Source: JBHICC01 sp046759385 (GTDB lineage Bacteria; Pseudomonadota; Gammaproteobacteria; Acidiferrobacterales; SPGG2). Taken from it: a stretch of 64,000 nt of DNA. How positions within the stretch are numbered: the first letter of the stretch is position 1; the number at the start of each line of letters is the position of its first letter. A program made the position numbers and the translations under genes. The notes below the pieces were generated by a model, which saw nothing but the letters and a program-made list of their open reading frames with translations, was not told the DNA's origin and did not search any database. The DNA lies in assembly GCA_046759385.1 (NCBI GenBank), contig JBHICC010000003.1:16553-80552 (forward strand), in the 5' to 3' direction. Shown here piece by piece: positions 44,916 to 53,653 of the stretch.

Positions 44916-45644
44916 ATGATTGCGCGCGCCTATATAGGAACCAGCGGATGGAACTATAAGAGTTGGAAAGAGACCTTCTATTCCGGAATACCACAGAAAG
45001 ATTGGTTGCACTTCTGTGCCCAGCAGTTCACTGGGCTCGAGATAAACTCAACATTCTATCGCCTTCAAAACACAAGTACATTCGAGCGCTGGCGAGATCA
45101 AACGCCGACTGACTTTCGCTTCGCTATCAAGGGCAACCGTTTTCTTACCCACAATAAGAAACTCGCTGATCCGATACCTTCGATCCGTTTGGAACGTGAA
45201 CGCGCACAAGCGCTCGGTAAGAAACTTGCTGTTGTGCTGTGGCAAACTCCCGGCTATCTGCGCAAGAGCATGGACAAGCTCGTCGGCTTCGCGCGGGCGC
45301 TCGCACATTGGCCGGAGGTGCGCCATAGCGTGGAGTTCCGTCATCCATCGTGGTTTGATGAACAGGTGGCGGATTGTCTACATGAACACGGGGTGGCAGC
45401 GTGCCTCTCGGACGCCGCAGATTGGCCTATGTGGGACAGGGTCACGACAGATCTCGCGTACGTGAGATTGCACGGACACACCCGAACCTATGTCTCGGCC
45501 TATAGCACACAATCGCTCAAGCGCTGGGCGGCACGTGCGCAGATGTGGCGAGAGCAAGGGCGTGAGGTACATGTGTATTTCGACAACGACGCTGAAGGCG
45601 CCGCGCCTCGGGATGCGACCCGGCTGATTGAGTTAGTAGCGTAA
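44916..45644 (+). CDS. DUF72 family TIM-barrel protein
   Basis: A 242-residue DUF72 protein: AYIGTSGWNYKSWKETFY at the start, FTGLEINSTFYRL, FRFAIKGNRFLTH, VEFRHPSWF, and the C-terminal YVRLHGHTRTY and VYFDNDAEGAAPRDA. The fold is a TIM barrel with a conserved acidic pocket. No function is established. A TTG two codons earlier is an alternative start. It follows rtcB on the same strand after 57 bases. Confidence 0.92.
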   Translation: MIARAYIGTSGWNYKSWKETFYSGIPQKDWLHFCAQQFTGLEINSTFYRLQNTSTFERWRDQTPTDFRFAIKGNRFLTHNKKLADPIPSIRLERERAQALGKKLAVVLWQTPGYLRKSMDKLVGFARALAHWPEVRHSVEFRHPSWFDEQVADCLHEHGVAACLSDAADWPMWDRVTTDLAYVRLHGHTRTYVSAYSTQSLKRWAARAQMWREQGREVHVYFDNDAEGAAPRDATRLIELVA

Positions 45645-45796
45645 AGCCACGGGGCTAGCGCCGAAAAGACGCCGCGGCTGCCTTTGATTACTTAAGCCGG
45701 CGCGCCCATAGATTTACAATAAGTCCCAGTGTTCGGTGGTCTCGATCACGCAGTTAACTTGCACAAAACACGTGGAAACTTTGAGGAGACGCCACC

Positions 45797-46390
45797 ATGG
45801 AACCCAGTGATGCCAAGCCCAAGCGAGGCGATGCTTTAGTCATTGTGGATCTGCAAAACGATTTTCTACCCGGCGGCAACCTCGCCGTCCCCCGTGGCGA
45901 TGAAGTCATCCCGGTTTTGAATCGCTACATCGAGGCATTTGAAGCAAGCGGCTTACCCATCTACGCCACCCGCGACTGGCACCCGCAGAACCACTGCTCG
46001 TTCAAAGCGCAGGGGGGCATCTGGCCACCGCATTGCATCGCTGACAGCCCGGGCGCGCAGTTCGCGCCGGGGTTAAACACACCGCAAGACGCCATCGTGG
46101 TTTCGAAAGCGACGACACCCGGAAAAGACGCCTACTCCGGATTCGAGGGCACGGATCTCGCAGAACGTCTTCAGAGACAGGGGGTGACGCGCCTGTTCAT
46201 CGGCGGGCTGGCTACTGACTATTGCGTCTTAAACACAGTAAGGGATGCACTCAAACACAATTTCACCGTCTTTCTTCTGCGAGACGCCGTTCGTGCAGTA
46301 AACGTAGAGCCGGGGGACGGCGAGAAAGCGGAGCGCGAAATGGAGAACCTCGGCGCCAAGCCGCTTTGTGTAGAAGTACTCGCTGCATGA
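45797..46390 (+). CDS. pncA: Nicotinamidase
   Basis: Hydrolyses nicotinamide to nicotinate in NAD salvage. GAGGAGACGCC lies before the ATG. The 197-residue product has the catalytic Asp in IVDLQNDFLPGG, metal ligands in TRDWHPQNHCSF, the catalytic Lys in KATTPGKDAYSGF, and the nucleophilic Cys in GLATDYCVLNTV. Its stop overlaps the start of pncB (ATGA), so nicotinate is made and used by coupled genes. The 152 bases upstream hold no gene; a partly paired GC-rich hairpin there may end the previous transcript. Confidence 0.95.
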   Translation: MEPSDAKPKRGDALVIVDLQNDFLPGGNLAVPRGDEVIPVLNRYIEAFEASGLPIYATRDWHPQNHCSFKAQGGIWPPHCIADSPGAQFAPGLNTPQDAIVVSKATTPGKDAYSGFEGTDLAERLQRQGVTRLFIGGLATDYCVLNTVRDALKHNFTVFLLRDAVRAVNVEPGDGEKAEREMENLGAKPLCVEVLAA

Positions 46391-47742
46391 ATGCCTCATC
46401 CAATGCCCTGCTCACCGATTTGTACATGCTCACGATGCTGCAGGGTTTCTATGAGCAGGGCATGGGAGAAACCGCGGTCTATGAGTTCTTTGTCCGCCAA
46501 CTGCCTCCCGACCGCGGGTTTTTGGTTGCGGCCGGACTCGAGCAGGCACTTGAGTACCTGGAGAGCTTTCGTTTCGATCAAACGTCACTGAACTACTTGG
46601 TTGACACGGGCCAATTCACGCAGCCCTTCGTTGATCATTTGGCGCAGTTGCGCTTTAGGGGTGATGTGCATGCGATGCCCGAAGGCACGGTGTTCTTTCC
46701 CAACGAGCCGATTCTCCGTGTCACCGCGTCACTCCCGGAGGCCCAGCTTGTGGAGACGCGGCTCATCAATTTGCTTCACTTTCAGACACTCATCGCCTCC
46801 AAAGCGGCGCGCTGCGCCCTGGTCGCGCCTGGCAAGGTGCTCGTCGACTTCGGGCTGCGGCGTGCGCACGGCGCTGAAGCCGGTCTTCTGGCGGCACGTG
46901 CCAGCTATCTCGCCGGCTTCACGGGTACAGCCACGGTGCTGGGGGGTCAGCTATTTGATATTCCGATCTTCGGCACCATGGCACATTCTTTCGTACAGGC
47001 CCATGCTACTGAAGCCGAGGCCTTCGAGCACTTTGCGCATGCCCAACCGGATAACGTTGTGCTGCTTATCGATACCTACGACACCGAGGCGGCTGCGAGG
47101 ACGGTAGTCGAACTGGCTCCACAACTTAAGAATAAAGGTATTGCCATCAAGGGCGTGCGCCTCGACAGCGGGGACTTAGTTGACCACGCCAAGAAGGTCC
47201 GAAAGATTCTCGATGACGGTGGGCTCACCGATACCACTATCTTTAGCAGCGGCAACTTGGACGAGCTCGCGTTACGCGAGCTGCTTGATCGAGGTGCGCC
47301 CATTGACGGTTTCGGTATTGGCACACGGTTGGATACGTCGGCCGACGCGCCCTATCTCGACTGTGCGTACAAGCTTGTTGAGTATGCCGGGCACCCTCGG
47401 CGCAAGCGCTCCGAGGGTAAGGCCACCTGGCCAGGCCGAAAACAAGTGTACCGTTCTTTTGATGACGCTAGGCGCATGCGCAGCGACGTGCTAACGACAG
47501 ATGCCGATGACAGTGCCGACGAACCTCTGATCGAGCTTGTGATGCAGGAGGGAAAACGTGTGCCCTCTTACGAGTCACTTATCGCTGCGCGGGCGCGTGC
47601 CGCTGAGCAACTGTCCTGCTTGCCGGCGCACCTGCAAAAGCTCGAGATCGACCCGTCCTATCCGGTCCATGTATCCGATGCGCTACGGGAGCTTGCGCGG
47701 CAGGCGGATCGCGAGATCACAGAACATCGTGCTCTAAGCTAG
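46387..47742 (+). CDS. pncB: Nicotinate phosphoribosyltransferase
   Basis: Converts nicotinate, PRPP and ATP to nicotinate mononucleotide. With the start in the ATGA junction the protein is 451 residues and begins MNASSNALLTDLYMLTMLQGFYEQG, the long bacterial/eukaryotic form. Key blocks are DFGLRRAHGAEAG with the phospho-acceptor His, AHSFVQAHATEAEAF, LLIDTYDTEAA and GVRLDSGDLVDHA. It runs directly into the ribonucleotide reductase gene, whose ATG follows the TAG with no gap. Confidence 0.95.
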   Translation: MNASSNALLTDLYMLTMLQGFYEQGMGETAVYEFFVRQLPPDRGFLVAAGLEQALEYLESFRFDQTSLNYLVDTGQFTQPFVDHLAQLRFRGDVHAMPEGTVFFPNEPILRVTASLPEAQLVETRLINLLHFQTLIASKAARCALVAPGKVLVDFGLRRAHGAEAGLLAARASYLAGFTGTATVLGGQLFDIPIFGTMAHSFVQAHATEAEAFEHFAHAQPDNVVLLIDTYDTEAAARTVVELAPQLKNKGIAIKGVRLDSGDLVDHAKKVRKILDDGGLTDTTIFSSGNLDELALRELLDRGAPIDGFGIGTRLDTSADAPYLDCAYKLVEYAGHPRRKRSEGKATWPGRKQVYRSFDDARRMRSDVLTTDADDSADEPLIELVMQEGKRVPSYESLIAARARAAEQLSCLPAHLQKLEIDPSYPVHVSDALRELARQADREITEHRALS

Positions 47743-49581
47743 ATGACCGATACGCCTTTCACCGCCGACATTGCCCAGCATATTTGGGACACCAAGTACC
47801 GCTATCGGGACGGCAACGTTATTCACGACCGAACGATCGAAGACACATGGCATCGGATCGCGAAAGCTTTGGCGAACGTGGAAGTGCGGGACCGCGACAC
47901 CTGGACAGAGCGCTTCTACAACGTGTTGCAGGGTTTCAAGTTCTTGCCGGGTGGTCGTATCCAGGCAGGTGCCGGCACGGCAAAACGGGTGACCCTGTTT
48001 AATTGTTTCGTTATGGGCATGATTCACGATTCGATGGAAAGCATCTTTGAGAATCTGAAGGAGGGCGCATTGACGATGCAACAGGGAGGTGGGGTCGGTT
48101 ATGACTTCTCGACCTTGCGTCCTCACGGCACCCGCGCGCGCAGCACAGGAAGCATTGCCTCCGGACCCGTCTCGTTCATGCGCATCTGGGACAGCATGTG
48201 CGCTACCTTACTATCTACCGGCGCTCGGCGAGGCGCGATGATGGCAACCTTGCGTTGTGATCATCCCGACATCGAGACGTTTGTCGCCGCCAAGCAAGAC
48301 AGCCGCGAGCTCCGACACTTTAACCTGTCAGTGCAGGTAACCGATGATTTCATGGAAGCGGTCAAGCGCAACGAAGATTGGGCATTAGTCTTTCCGACTG
48401 CAGAGCTTGGCGAGCGGCCCGCGACCGAGGAGACGATCGATCGACGCTGGTCGGGGCAAGCGGTGCCGGCGCCGTGCCAGGTGCTACGGCGCGTACGCGC
48501 ACGTATGCTCTGGGATAAAATCATGCGCGCGACCTATGAATACGCCGAGCCGGGGGTGTTGTTTATAGATCGTATCAATCGGATGAACAACCTCTGGTAT
48601 CGGGAGCACATCACCGCGACCAATCCCTGTGGTGAGCTGCCGCTTCCCCCCTACGGGGCTTGTGACCTGGGCGCGATCAACCTAACCCGTTTCGTTCACA
48701 ACCCCTTCTCCGACGATGCGCGCCTAGATATCGAAGGTATCAGTGCTACAGCGGCTTTAGCGACCAGGATGCTCGACAACGTAATTGAGATCTCGCAGTT
48801 TCCGCTGTTGCAGCAAGCCGAGCAGGCGCGGGGTACCCGGCGCATTGGTCTTGGTTTAACGGGTCTGGCTGATACCATGATTATGTTAGGGTTACACTAC
48901 GGCAAATCGCAGACCCGCGAGCTCGCAGCGGACGCGATGCGTGCGATCTGTCATTCAGCGTATCGCACGTCGGTTACACTCGCACGAGAAAAGGGAGGCT
49001 TTCCTTTCCTAGAGAAAGAACAGCACCTTCAGGGGTCGTTTATCCGCAGCCTGCCGAAAGACATTCAGAGCGGCATCGCCAACTACGGTATCCGCAACAG
49101 CCACCTTACGACAATCGCGCCGACCGGCACAATTAGCCTGCTCGCAAACAATATCTCAAGCGGTATCGAGCCAGTCTACGACTTTTCTTATTCTAGGCGT
49201 GTACTGGAGGCCGAAGGCGGTTACGCAACCTATAATCTGCATGATTACGCCTACAGTCAGTGGCGAGAGAACAACGATGCGAATCAATCGCTACCCGATC
49301 AATTTGTCGATGCACGAGGCCTTTCACCGGCGGCGCATCTCGATATGCAGGCCACGGTTCAGCCCTATGTCGACAATGCCATCTCAAAGACAATTAGCAT
49401 CCCAGAGGATTACAGTTTTGACGAGTTCCGTTCCGTTTATGAAGGCGCGTATGACAAAGACCTTAAGGGTTGCACGACGTTTCGGCCGAACCCGGTAACG
49501 GGCGCGGTGCTAACCGACGAGGGGGCTGAGGATGGCATCATTGCCCCACATTGCTGCAGTATCGAACGTGAAGCGGATTGA
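47743..49581 (+). CDS. nrdJ: Adenosylcobalamin-dependent (class II) ribonucleotide reductase
   Basis: Reduces ribonucleotides to deoxyribonucleotides using adenosylcobalamin as radical source, so it works with or without oxygen. The 612 residues have GFKFLPGGRIQAGAG, QQGGGVGYDFSTLRP, NPCGELPLPPYGACDLGAINL (active-site Cys, Asn, Glu), IGLGLTGLAD and TIAPTGTISLLANNISSGIEP. There is no N-terminal ATP-cone and no C-terminal zinc ribbon; the chain ends HCCSIEREAD, whose paired Cys may serve as the redox shuttle. No cobalamin riboswitch was seen upstream. It is embedded in pncA-pncB-nrdJ-phoH. Confidence 0.94.
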   Translation: MTDTPFTADIAQHIWDTKYRYRDGNVIHDRTIEDTWHRIAKALANVEVRDRDTWTERFYNVLQGFKFLPGGRIQAGAGTAKRVTLFNCFVMGMIHDSMESIFENLKEGALTMQQGGGVGYDFSTLRPHGTRARSTGSIASGPVSFMRIWDSMCATLLSTGARRGAMMATLRCDHPDIETFVAAKQDSRELRHFNLSVQVTDDFMEAVKRNEDWALVFPTAELGERPATEETIDRRWSGQAVPAPCQVLRRVRARMLWDKIMRATYEYAEPGVLFIDRINRMNNLWYREHITATNPCGELPLPPYGACDLGAINLTRFVHNPFSDDARLDIEGISATAALATRMLDNVIEISQFPLLQQAEQARGTRRIGLGLTGLADTMIMLGLHYGKSQTRELAADAMRAICHSAYRTSVTLAREKGGFPFLEKEQHLQGSFIRSLPKDIQSGIANYGIRNSHLTTIAPTGTISLLANNISSGIEPVYDFSYSRRVLEAEGGYATYNLHDYAYSQWRENNDANQSLPDQFVDARGLSPAAHLDMQATVQPYVDNAISKTISIPEDYSFDEFRSVYEGAYDKDLKGCTTFRPNPVTGAVLTDEGAEDGIIAPHCCSIEREAD

Positions 49582-49584
49582 GCT

Positions 49585-50970
49585 GTGAGTACGCGTAAGC
49601 GAATCTTTGTCCTCGACACGAATGTCTTGATTCACGATCCGACGGCGCTGCTTCGGTTTCAGGGACATGACGTCTATTTGCCTATCGTTGTGCTTGAGGA
49701 GCTTGATGCGGCTAAGGTCGGAATGTCGGAGGTAGCACGTAACGTGCGCCAAGTTAGTCGCTTTCTCGATGATCTGGTCGAGCACGCCAACGGGGACATA
49801 TCGAGCGGTGTGGAGTTGCCCGGGGTTGCGAAAAACGCCAATGCTGGGCGCTTGTATTTCTACTCCGAAGCCGTCAGGAGCGCCTTGCCGAACGGGCTAT
49901 CGCCAGAGAACAACGATAACACTTTGCTCGGCATTACACTCGATCTTGACAAGGCCCATCCTGACGGCGACGTCACGTTAATCTCCAAGGACATTAATCT
50001 CCGGATTAAGGCGCATGCGCTTGGTATCCGCGCTGAAGACTACACAAGCGATCAGGTGCTGGATGATGCTGATTTACTCTATAGCGGCATGGAAAAGCTT
50101 GACGACAAGGCCTGGGGTACCGTAACACAACCAAAATCGAGACGTGGCGAGCGCAAGGACGCCCCTTACCCCATCGATAATCCTCGAACCAGAGGCTGGT
50201 TTCCCAATCAGTTTCTTTATTTCGAAAGCGAACCCGCTTTGATCGTGCGACAGCATGATTCGTTGTCGGCCTCGCTCGAACCCATCACAGACTATGTGCA
50301 CGATCAACACAGCGTCTGGGGCATTAATGCACGCAACCGCGAGCAGAATTTCGCGCTGAACCTCCTAATGGATCCGCGGATTGACATTGTCACACTCCTT
50401 GGCCATGCCGGCACCGGCAAGACGTTACTCACCTTAGCAGCCGGGCTCGCGCAAACACTGGAGGACAAGCGTTACACTGAGATCGTTGTAACACGAGTTA
50501 CCGTCCCCGTGGGCGAGGACATCGGGTTCCTTCCGGGTACTGAAGAGGAAAAAATGGAACCCTGGATGGGCGCGCTCGAAGATAATCTCGATGTGCTCCA
50601 CGAAACCGGTAGTCACAGTCACGGATCGTGGGGCCGGGCGGCCACACACGATTTCATACGTAACCGGGTTCGCTTGAAATCACTGAACTTTATGCGCGGT
50701 CGCACTTTCTTGAAAAAATACATCATCATCGACGAGGCCCAGAACCTGACACCGCATCAAATGAAAACACTCATCACACGTGCCGGCCCCGGCAGCAAGG
50801 TCGTATGCCTTGGCAACATCGCTCAAATCGACACACCCTACCTGACGGAGACCACCTCAGGCCTCACCTACGCGGTGGACCGTTTCAAAGAGTGGGATCA
50901 CAGCGGTCACGTTACCTTGCGTCGTGGTGAACGTTCGCGCTTGGCTGACTACGCTAGCACGATCTTGTAA
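49585..50970 (+). CDS. PIN-PhoH family ATPase/ribonuclease
   Basis: A 461-residue fusion of an N-terminal PIN nuclease domain (VLDTNVLIHDPTALLRF, acidic residues to about residue 130) and a C-terminal PhoH helicase-like ATPase (Walker A GHAGTGKTLLTLA; Walker B FIIDEAQN-type IIIDEAQNLTPHQMKT). PhoH2-type proteins unwind and cut RNA. The start is GTG 49585, three bases after the ribonucleotide reductase stop, so it ends that operon. A hairpin follows before the convergent pilU-like gene. Confidence 0.93.
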   Translation: MSTRKRIFVLDTNVLIHDPTALLRFQGHDVYLPIVVLEELDAAKVGMSEVARNVRQVSRFLDDLVEHANGDISSGVELPGVAKNANAGRLYFYSEAVRSALPNGLSPENNDNTLLGITLDLDKAHPDGDVTLISKDINLRIKAHALGIRAEDYTSDQVLDDADLLYSGMEKLDDKAWGTVTQPKSRRGERKDAPYPIDNPRTRGWFPNQFLYFESEPALIVRQHDSLSASLEPITDYVHDQHSVWGINARNREQNFALNLLMDPRIDIVTLLGHAGTGKTLLTLAAGLAQTLEDKRYTEIVVTRVTVPVGEDIGFLPGTEEEKMEPWMGALEDNLDVLHETGSHSHGSWGRAATHDFIRNRVRLKSLNFMRGRTFLKKYIIIDEAQNLTPHQMKTLITRAGPGSKVVCLGNIAQIDTPYLTETTSGLTYAVDRFKEWDHSGHVTLRRGERSRLADYASTIL

Positions 50971-51004
50971 CGCGCCTCGGCACTGGCAGTTTCATAGATC
51001 TGGA

Positions 51005-51022
51005 GTGAGCCTTACGGCTCAC
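51005..51022. terminator. Hairpin between convergent phoH and pilU-like genes
   Basis: GTGAGCC (51005-51011), TTAC loop, GGCTCAC (51016-51022): a perfect 7-base stem in the 69-base convergent gap, followed by CTAACGGTTAG. No T run follows on either side, so it may be a bidirectional transcript end or a small repeat. Confidence 0.4.
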
Positions 51023-51039
51023 GACTAACGGTTAGCGAA

Positions 51040-52182
51040 CTAAAAGCCGTCCAGCTTGAGCTTGAGGTCAGTGGCGCTGGTAGCGTGTTGTAGGGCAATT
51101 TCGTCATCGATCTCGCCGTGTTTAAAGAGATCGAACAGACATTGATCGAAGCTCAACATGCCTTCCGCCAACGTTCCTTTCTTAATGAGGTCGGAAAGAT
51201 CCTTGACCTTGAGTGGATCGAGAATCAGCTCGCGTGCCAGAGCTGATACCGTCATAACCTCACACGCGACAATTCGCCCTTGACCGGATTTCGTCGGAAT
51301 AAGGCGCTGTGCGACGATGCCGTAGAGATTCTGCGCGAGCTTGCCGCGGATGCTCGCCTGGGCTTCGGGCGGAAAGACGGTGATGATGCGCGGGATCGCT
51401 TCAGCCACGGCGGGCGCGTGCATGGTGGACAACACCAGGTGGCCGGTTTCGGCCGCCGTTAGTGCGGTCTCGATCGTTTCGGGGTCGCGCATTTCACCGA
51501 GCAGAATTACGTCCGGGTCTTCACGCATTGCGGCACGCATGGCGTCGGCAAAGGTATTGGTGTCCATACCGATCTCGCGCTGCGTGATGATGGAGCGGCG
51601 TTCGGTGAACAAGAACTCGATCGGGTCCTCGATGGTAATGATGTGCTTAGTTCGCGACAGGTTGATTTCGTTAGTCAATGACGCCAGGGTTGTCGACTTA
51701 CCGGAACCGGTCGCGCCCGTTACCAGCACCAAGCCGCGTTCTTGCTTCACAAGGTTAACTACAATATCAGGTAGCTTGAGCTCCTGCGGTCGTGGAATGT
51801 CGGTGCTGATGACACGCAGCACCAAACCGACGCTGCCGCGCTGCTGAAAGATGTTCGCACGCACACGCCCGATGTCCTTGAAGCCGAAGGACAGGTCGAC
51901 CTGGTGATCGCGTTCGAAGTCGGTGACATGCCGTGCCGACATCATCGTGCGCGCGATCCTGTCCAACATATCCGGCGGGAACGCGGGAATCTCGCGCACA
52001 GCACGCAGAACACCGTCAATACGCAGAATCGGATGGTTACGGGCGCGAAGGTGTACGTCCGAGGCCTTGTGCCGGACGGCCAACATTAATACCTGGCCGA
52101 GCATTCGGAGGGGATCCGTGGTTGCAGCGGTCGCCGCTCCTCCGTCGTCACCGGCGATCGCCCTATTTGTCGCTTCAACCAT
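51040..52182 (-). CDS. PilU-like type IV pilus retraction ATPase
   Basis: A PilT/PilU hexameric ATPase of 380 residues. It shows KASDVHLRARNHPILRIDG, Walker A GATGSGKSTTLA, the Asp box, Walker B PDVILLGEMRDPETI, and the His box AETGHLVLSTMHA. The tail EGMLSFDQCLFDLFKHGEIDDEIAL, continuing with TDLKLKLDGF, resembles PilU more than PilT, which lacks this acidic end. ATG 52182 is chosen; a TTG at 52227 would add 15 residues. pilT is not adjacent, so the gene is on its own. The FimX-like protein at 19-21 kb could act on the same pilus system. Confidence 0.88.
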   Translation of the reverse strand: MVEATNRAIAGDDGGAATAATTDPLRMLGQVLMLAVRHKASDVHLRARNHPILRIDGVLRAVREIPAFPPDMLDRIARTMMSARHVTDFERDHQVDLSFGFKDIGRVRANIFQQRGSVGLVLRVISTDIPRPQELKLPDIVVNLVKQERGLVLVTGATGSGKSTTLASLTNEINLSRTKHIITIEDPIEFLFTERRSIITQREIGMDTNTFADAMRAAMREDPDVILLGEMRDPETIETALTAAETGHLVLSTMHAPAVAEAIPRIITVFPPEAQASIRGKLAQNLYGIVAQRLIPTKSGQGRIVACEVMTVSALARELILDPLKVKDLSDLIKKGTLAEGMLSFDQCLFDLFKHGEIDDEIALQHATSATDLKLKLDGF

Positions 52183-52606
52183 CGTTTCTAAATATAGCCT
52201 ATCGACTAAGTGCTGTAACGAAAGCAACTGCTGCTAGCGGGTCGCCAAAAAAACCATAAGTTATTCTTTTAACTTAGAAAATATAAGAACGGGTGGGTAC
52301 ACATGTGGCATAGTAGCGGCTATGGTGGCAAGGCATACTCCTCTCCGCCACGTTGACAAGAGCGGGGATGACGACATTTATGCCAAGAGCAGGTTCGTTT
52401 CGGTGCGAGTGGCTGGGAGTTTTGTACTTAATATATCCCCTTAGCCCTTCTCTTCGCCGGGCCCGTCGTGTGGTCGTTGTCTAGAGCTTTGAGTCAGGCC
52501 AGTTCGATGACCTGGAAGGGCCGGCGCACAAGATTCTGATGGATGAAGACGAACCGGAATCTGCCCAAGATCAGCACCGTCCGAGCGCGTAAAAGGTCAC
52601 GTTGAG
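52183..52606. other. Intergenic stretch with a possible gene remnant
   Basis: No complete gene is supported. AT-rich sequence lies near 52240-52290, suiting promoters for the pilU-like gene. On the plus strand a short frame ends at 52591-52593 and reads FDDLEGPAHKILMDEDEPE near its end, with protein-like composition but no start codon or ribosome site; it could be the tail of a lost gene. Confidence 0.4.
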
Positions 52607-52930
52607 TTATTTCTTGCCTTCGATCACGTCGTCAGCCCAAGTCAGCGCTGCCACAACGGTGGGGAAACCGATCGTGCTGGCCAGAAGGATCAAGGTGTGA
52701 TAAATCTCGCCCGCCTTGGCACCGGCCTCAAGGGCGCGTCGGGTGTGACTGTGGACGGCGCCCTCAGAGCGAATCGCGGCAGCTGCCGAGAGCTGGATTA
52801 GGTGTCCAGTTTTTGCATCCAGGGGCCCTCCTTGCTTAGCGGCTTGACCAAGCGCTTCGACCGCATCCATGAACGTAGCGTGTTTTTCTTTTAAAGCAAG
52901 GTAAGCCTTCGATCGGATTTCCCCCATCAT
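52607..52930 (-). CDS. AhpD/carboxymuconolactone decarboxylase-like protein without cysteines
   Basis: A 107-residue all-helical protein of the CMD family (AAIRSEGAVHSHTRRALEAGA is the region that in AhpD holds the CxxC thiols). Here the whole protein has no Cys, so peroxidase-type thiol chemistry is not possible. AAGGAG lies before the double ATG. It is the last gene after the molybdoenzyme genes and torD, 36 bases from torD. Similar small CMD proteins occur near respiratory enzymes, but the role is unknown. Confidence 0.85.
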   Translation of the reverse strand: MMGEIRSKAYLALKEKHATFMDAVEALGQAAKQGGPLDAKTGHLIQLSAAAAIRSEGAVHSHTRRALEAGAKAGEIYHTLILLASTIGFPTVVAALTWADDVIEGKK

Positions 52931-52966
52931 GTTCTCCTTTCTATCAATCTAGGTTGCTAAATGTTG

Positions 52967-53650
52967 CTATTGTAATAGAGGTCTCCGCCCAAGTCTTTCG
53001 ATCTCTTGCTTTTCCAACGCTACGAAGTCCCTGGTCAGTTGAGCTATCTCCCGGTAGAACGATGACTCCGCGTCGCCTATCACTTTCTCACAAAACCCGG
53101 GGACCCACTGAGCGAGGTGTTGGTCGACGAATTCTTTTTCGACCGCCAACCATTGCATCGCCTCAGCGCAGGCTTCTCGCTTCCAGGCTTGAGCCTCCGC
53201 TTCTGTGATCTTTTGCATGAACTCTAGTTCCGTGCTGATATGATCGGGCAGCCCATGATAGCCGGATCGAAATTCAACACCTGCAGACTCAAGGAAGGCC
53301 TGCACTTGAATCGTTGACTTCCCCCACAGACCCTCGCCATCGGCGAGCGTATGCACGGATTCGTGCGGGGAAATATGCTTGCCAGGACCGAGAAACAGCC
53401 GCGTGTATTCACATGAAAGCTTAGCTAACAGTGGTTCCTCGGGAGAGCCTAGAAAAGACTCGTCGAACCTGACGCCGACGTCATTGAGCGCCCGAAGAAA
53501 TGCCGGGTCTCTTATTTGCCTTAACAATTCGATTGTCGGCACGTCCCGATACGCGGTGGCCAGCAAACCATAGACGTTACTGCGCTCTGTGGTCTGCTGA
53601 ACCATCCTCTCCGGATTAGGGAGACGTGTTTGACCATTGCTTGTGGCCAT
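52967..53650 (-). CDS. TorD/DmsD-family redox enzyme maturation chaperone
   Basis: A 227-residue helical cytoplasmic protein of the TorD family, which holds apo-molybdoenzymes and their Tat signal until cofactor is inserted. Visible are the family segments YGLLATAYRDVP, YTRLFLGPGKHISPHESVH (the conserved F/Y-x-G-P...P-x-E-S core) and PDHISTELEFMQKIT with the PDH..E motif. It lies three bases after the molybdoenzyme catalytic subunit, so that protein is the likely client. Confidence 0.92.
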   Translation of the reverse strand: MATSNGQTRLPNPERMVQQTTERSNVYGLLATAYRDVPTIELLRQIRDPAFLRALNDVGVRFDESFLGSPEEPLLAKLSCEYTRLFLGPGKHISPHESVHTLADGEGLWGKSTIQVQAFLESAGVEFRSGYHGLPDHISTELEFMQKITEAEAQAWKREACAEAMQWLAVEKEFVDQHLAQWVPGFCEKVIGDAESSFYREIAQLTRDFVALEKQEIERLGRRPLLQ

Positions 53651-53653
53651 CGG

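Noticed and set aside
45645..45796. Cobalamin riboswitch before the class II reductase operon
   Set aside because: No B12-box-like sequence or long structured leader is seen; the gap is only 152 bases.
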